Below, piece after piece: positions 63,859 through 64,000 of a DNA stretch of 64,000 nucleotides. The stretch is from Sulfurimonadaceae bacterium (GTDB lineage Bacteria; Campylobacterota; Campylobacteria; Campylobacterales; Sulfurimonadaceae), in assembly GCA_028683835.1 (NCBI GenBank), contig JAQUHB010000003.1, positions 48,914 to 112,913 on the forward strand. Reading direction: 5' to 3'. Both the position numbers and the translations under genes were made by a program. Below the pieces are notes generated by a model that was given only the letters and a program-made list of their open reading frames with translations, was not told where the DNA came from and ran no database searches. Numbering within the stretch: the stretch's first letter is position 1; each line of letters starts with the position of its first letter.

Positions 63859-64000
63859 TTTAAATTAAATTTTCCATTACTAGCTTTTGCTTTTAATGAT
63901 TCAAGTTTTTCTAAATGTCGTTTTGTTTCTTCAATACTTTCATCGAGTGCAAGTCCTTGATTAATTAGTCTTACTAGATCAGGTCTTTCTTTTTCCCACT
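63855..64000 (-). CDS. 3' end of an unidentified gene (cut by window edge)
   Basis: The last 47 codons of a leftward gene are visible. They encode WEKERPDLVRLINQGLALDE, then a charged helix (SIEETKRHLEKLESLKAKAS) ending GKFNLK. The TGA overlaps the start of the Mrr-like gene by four bases, so the two are coupled. No function can be given. Confidence 0.65.
   Translation of the reverse strand, partial: WEKERPDLVRLINQGLALDESIEETKRHLEKLESLKAKASNGKFNLK

Overview
The window is a continuous piece of chromosome from a member of the Campylobacterota (Epsilonproteobacteria), most like a free-living Sulfurimonas-type organism. Several things point there. The three-subunit succinate/fumarate oxidoreductase has a CCG-domain third subunit. 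RibBA has a decayed cyclohydrolase half. The genome is AT-rich, and many genes have TATAAT boxes without a clear -35. CheV, RNase Y, CmoB, BioV and a COG3400 TrkA-like protein are present. The order tgt / COG3400 gene / aroB / mscS / mtaB / ftsH-like resembles the Helicobacter pylori order as I recall it. No complete mobile element, rRNA operon or CRISPR array is visible.

Layout. 1-3.8 kb: end of a TRAP substrate-binding protein, an MtfA-like peptidase, a DUF4015 hydrolase and ribBA. 3.9-4.2 kb: tRNA-fMet and tRNA-Gln behind a full-consensus promoter. 4.3-8.7 kb: citrate synthase, envelope proteins and a Bcr/CflA pump. 8.8-12.8 kb: leftward unit thiL-truD-psd-rmuC. 12.9-17.9 kb: a GGDEF-like sensor, then the type E sdhA-sdhB-sdhE operon. 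18-27.4 kb: xth, the leftward string aroB-mscS-mtaB-ftsH-like-bioV-mog, a TrkA-like protein and a YqiA esterase. 27.6-30.4 kb: tgt-pdxJ-pdxA. 30.8-37.0 kb: a type I restriction-modification operon read leftward as hsdR, a 34-codon ORF, abi, hsdM, hsdS. 37.2-46.9 kb: housekeeping genes (MsrA-Trx-MsrB fusion, CmoB, CDF transporter, ABC-F, RNase Y). 47-58 kb: ftsY, radA, carbonic anhydrase, fliL, acpS, thiS, argD and a molybdopterin oxidoreductase. 58-62 kb: cheV, oadG-oadA, ppa. 62.4-64 kb: a small defence-like patch (RHH antitoxin, RelE/ParE toxin, Mrr-like nuclease and a clipped gene).

What stands out. (1) The 10-bp palindrome TTACATGTAA occurs 12 times perfectly, and ACATGTAA at 9 further places. 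That is far above chance. Copies lie inside genes, where they spell LTCK or LHVK, and as head-to-head pairs between convergent genes, which is how DNA-uptake or Chi-like words are used in other bacteria. (2) In the type I locus the abi gene and a stitched-in 34-codon ORF sit between two imperfect 36-bp copies of the end of hsdR. This looks like the footprint of cassette insertion. (3) oadA carries an in-frame Shine-Dalgarno and ATG exactly before its biotinyl domain. (4) Several proteins have decayed catalytic sites: an FtsH without HExxH, a helicase-lobe remnant, two GGDEF-like domains and an Mrr with QCR instead of QxK.
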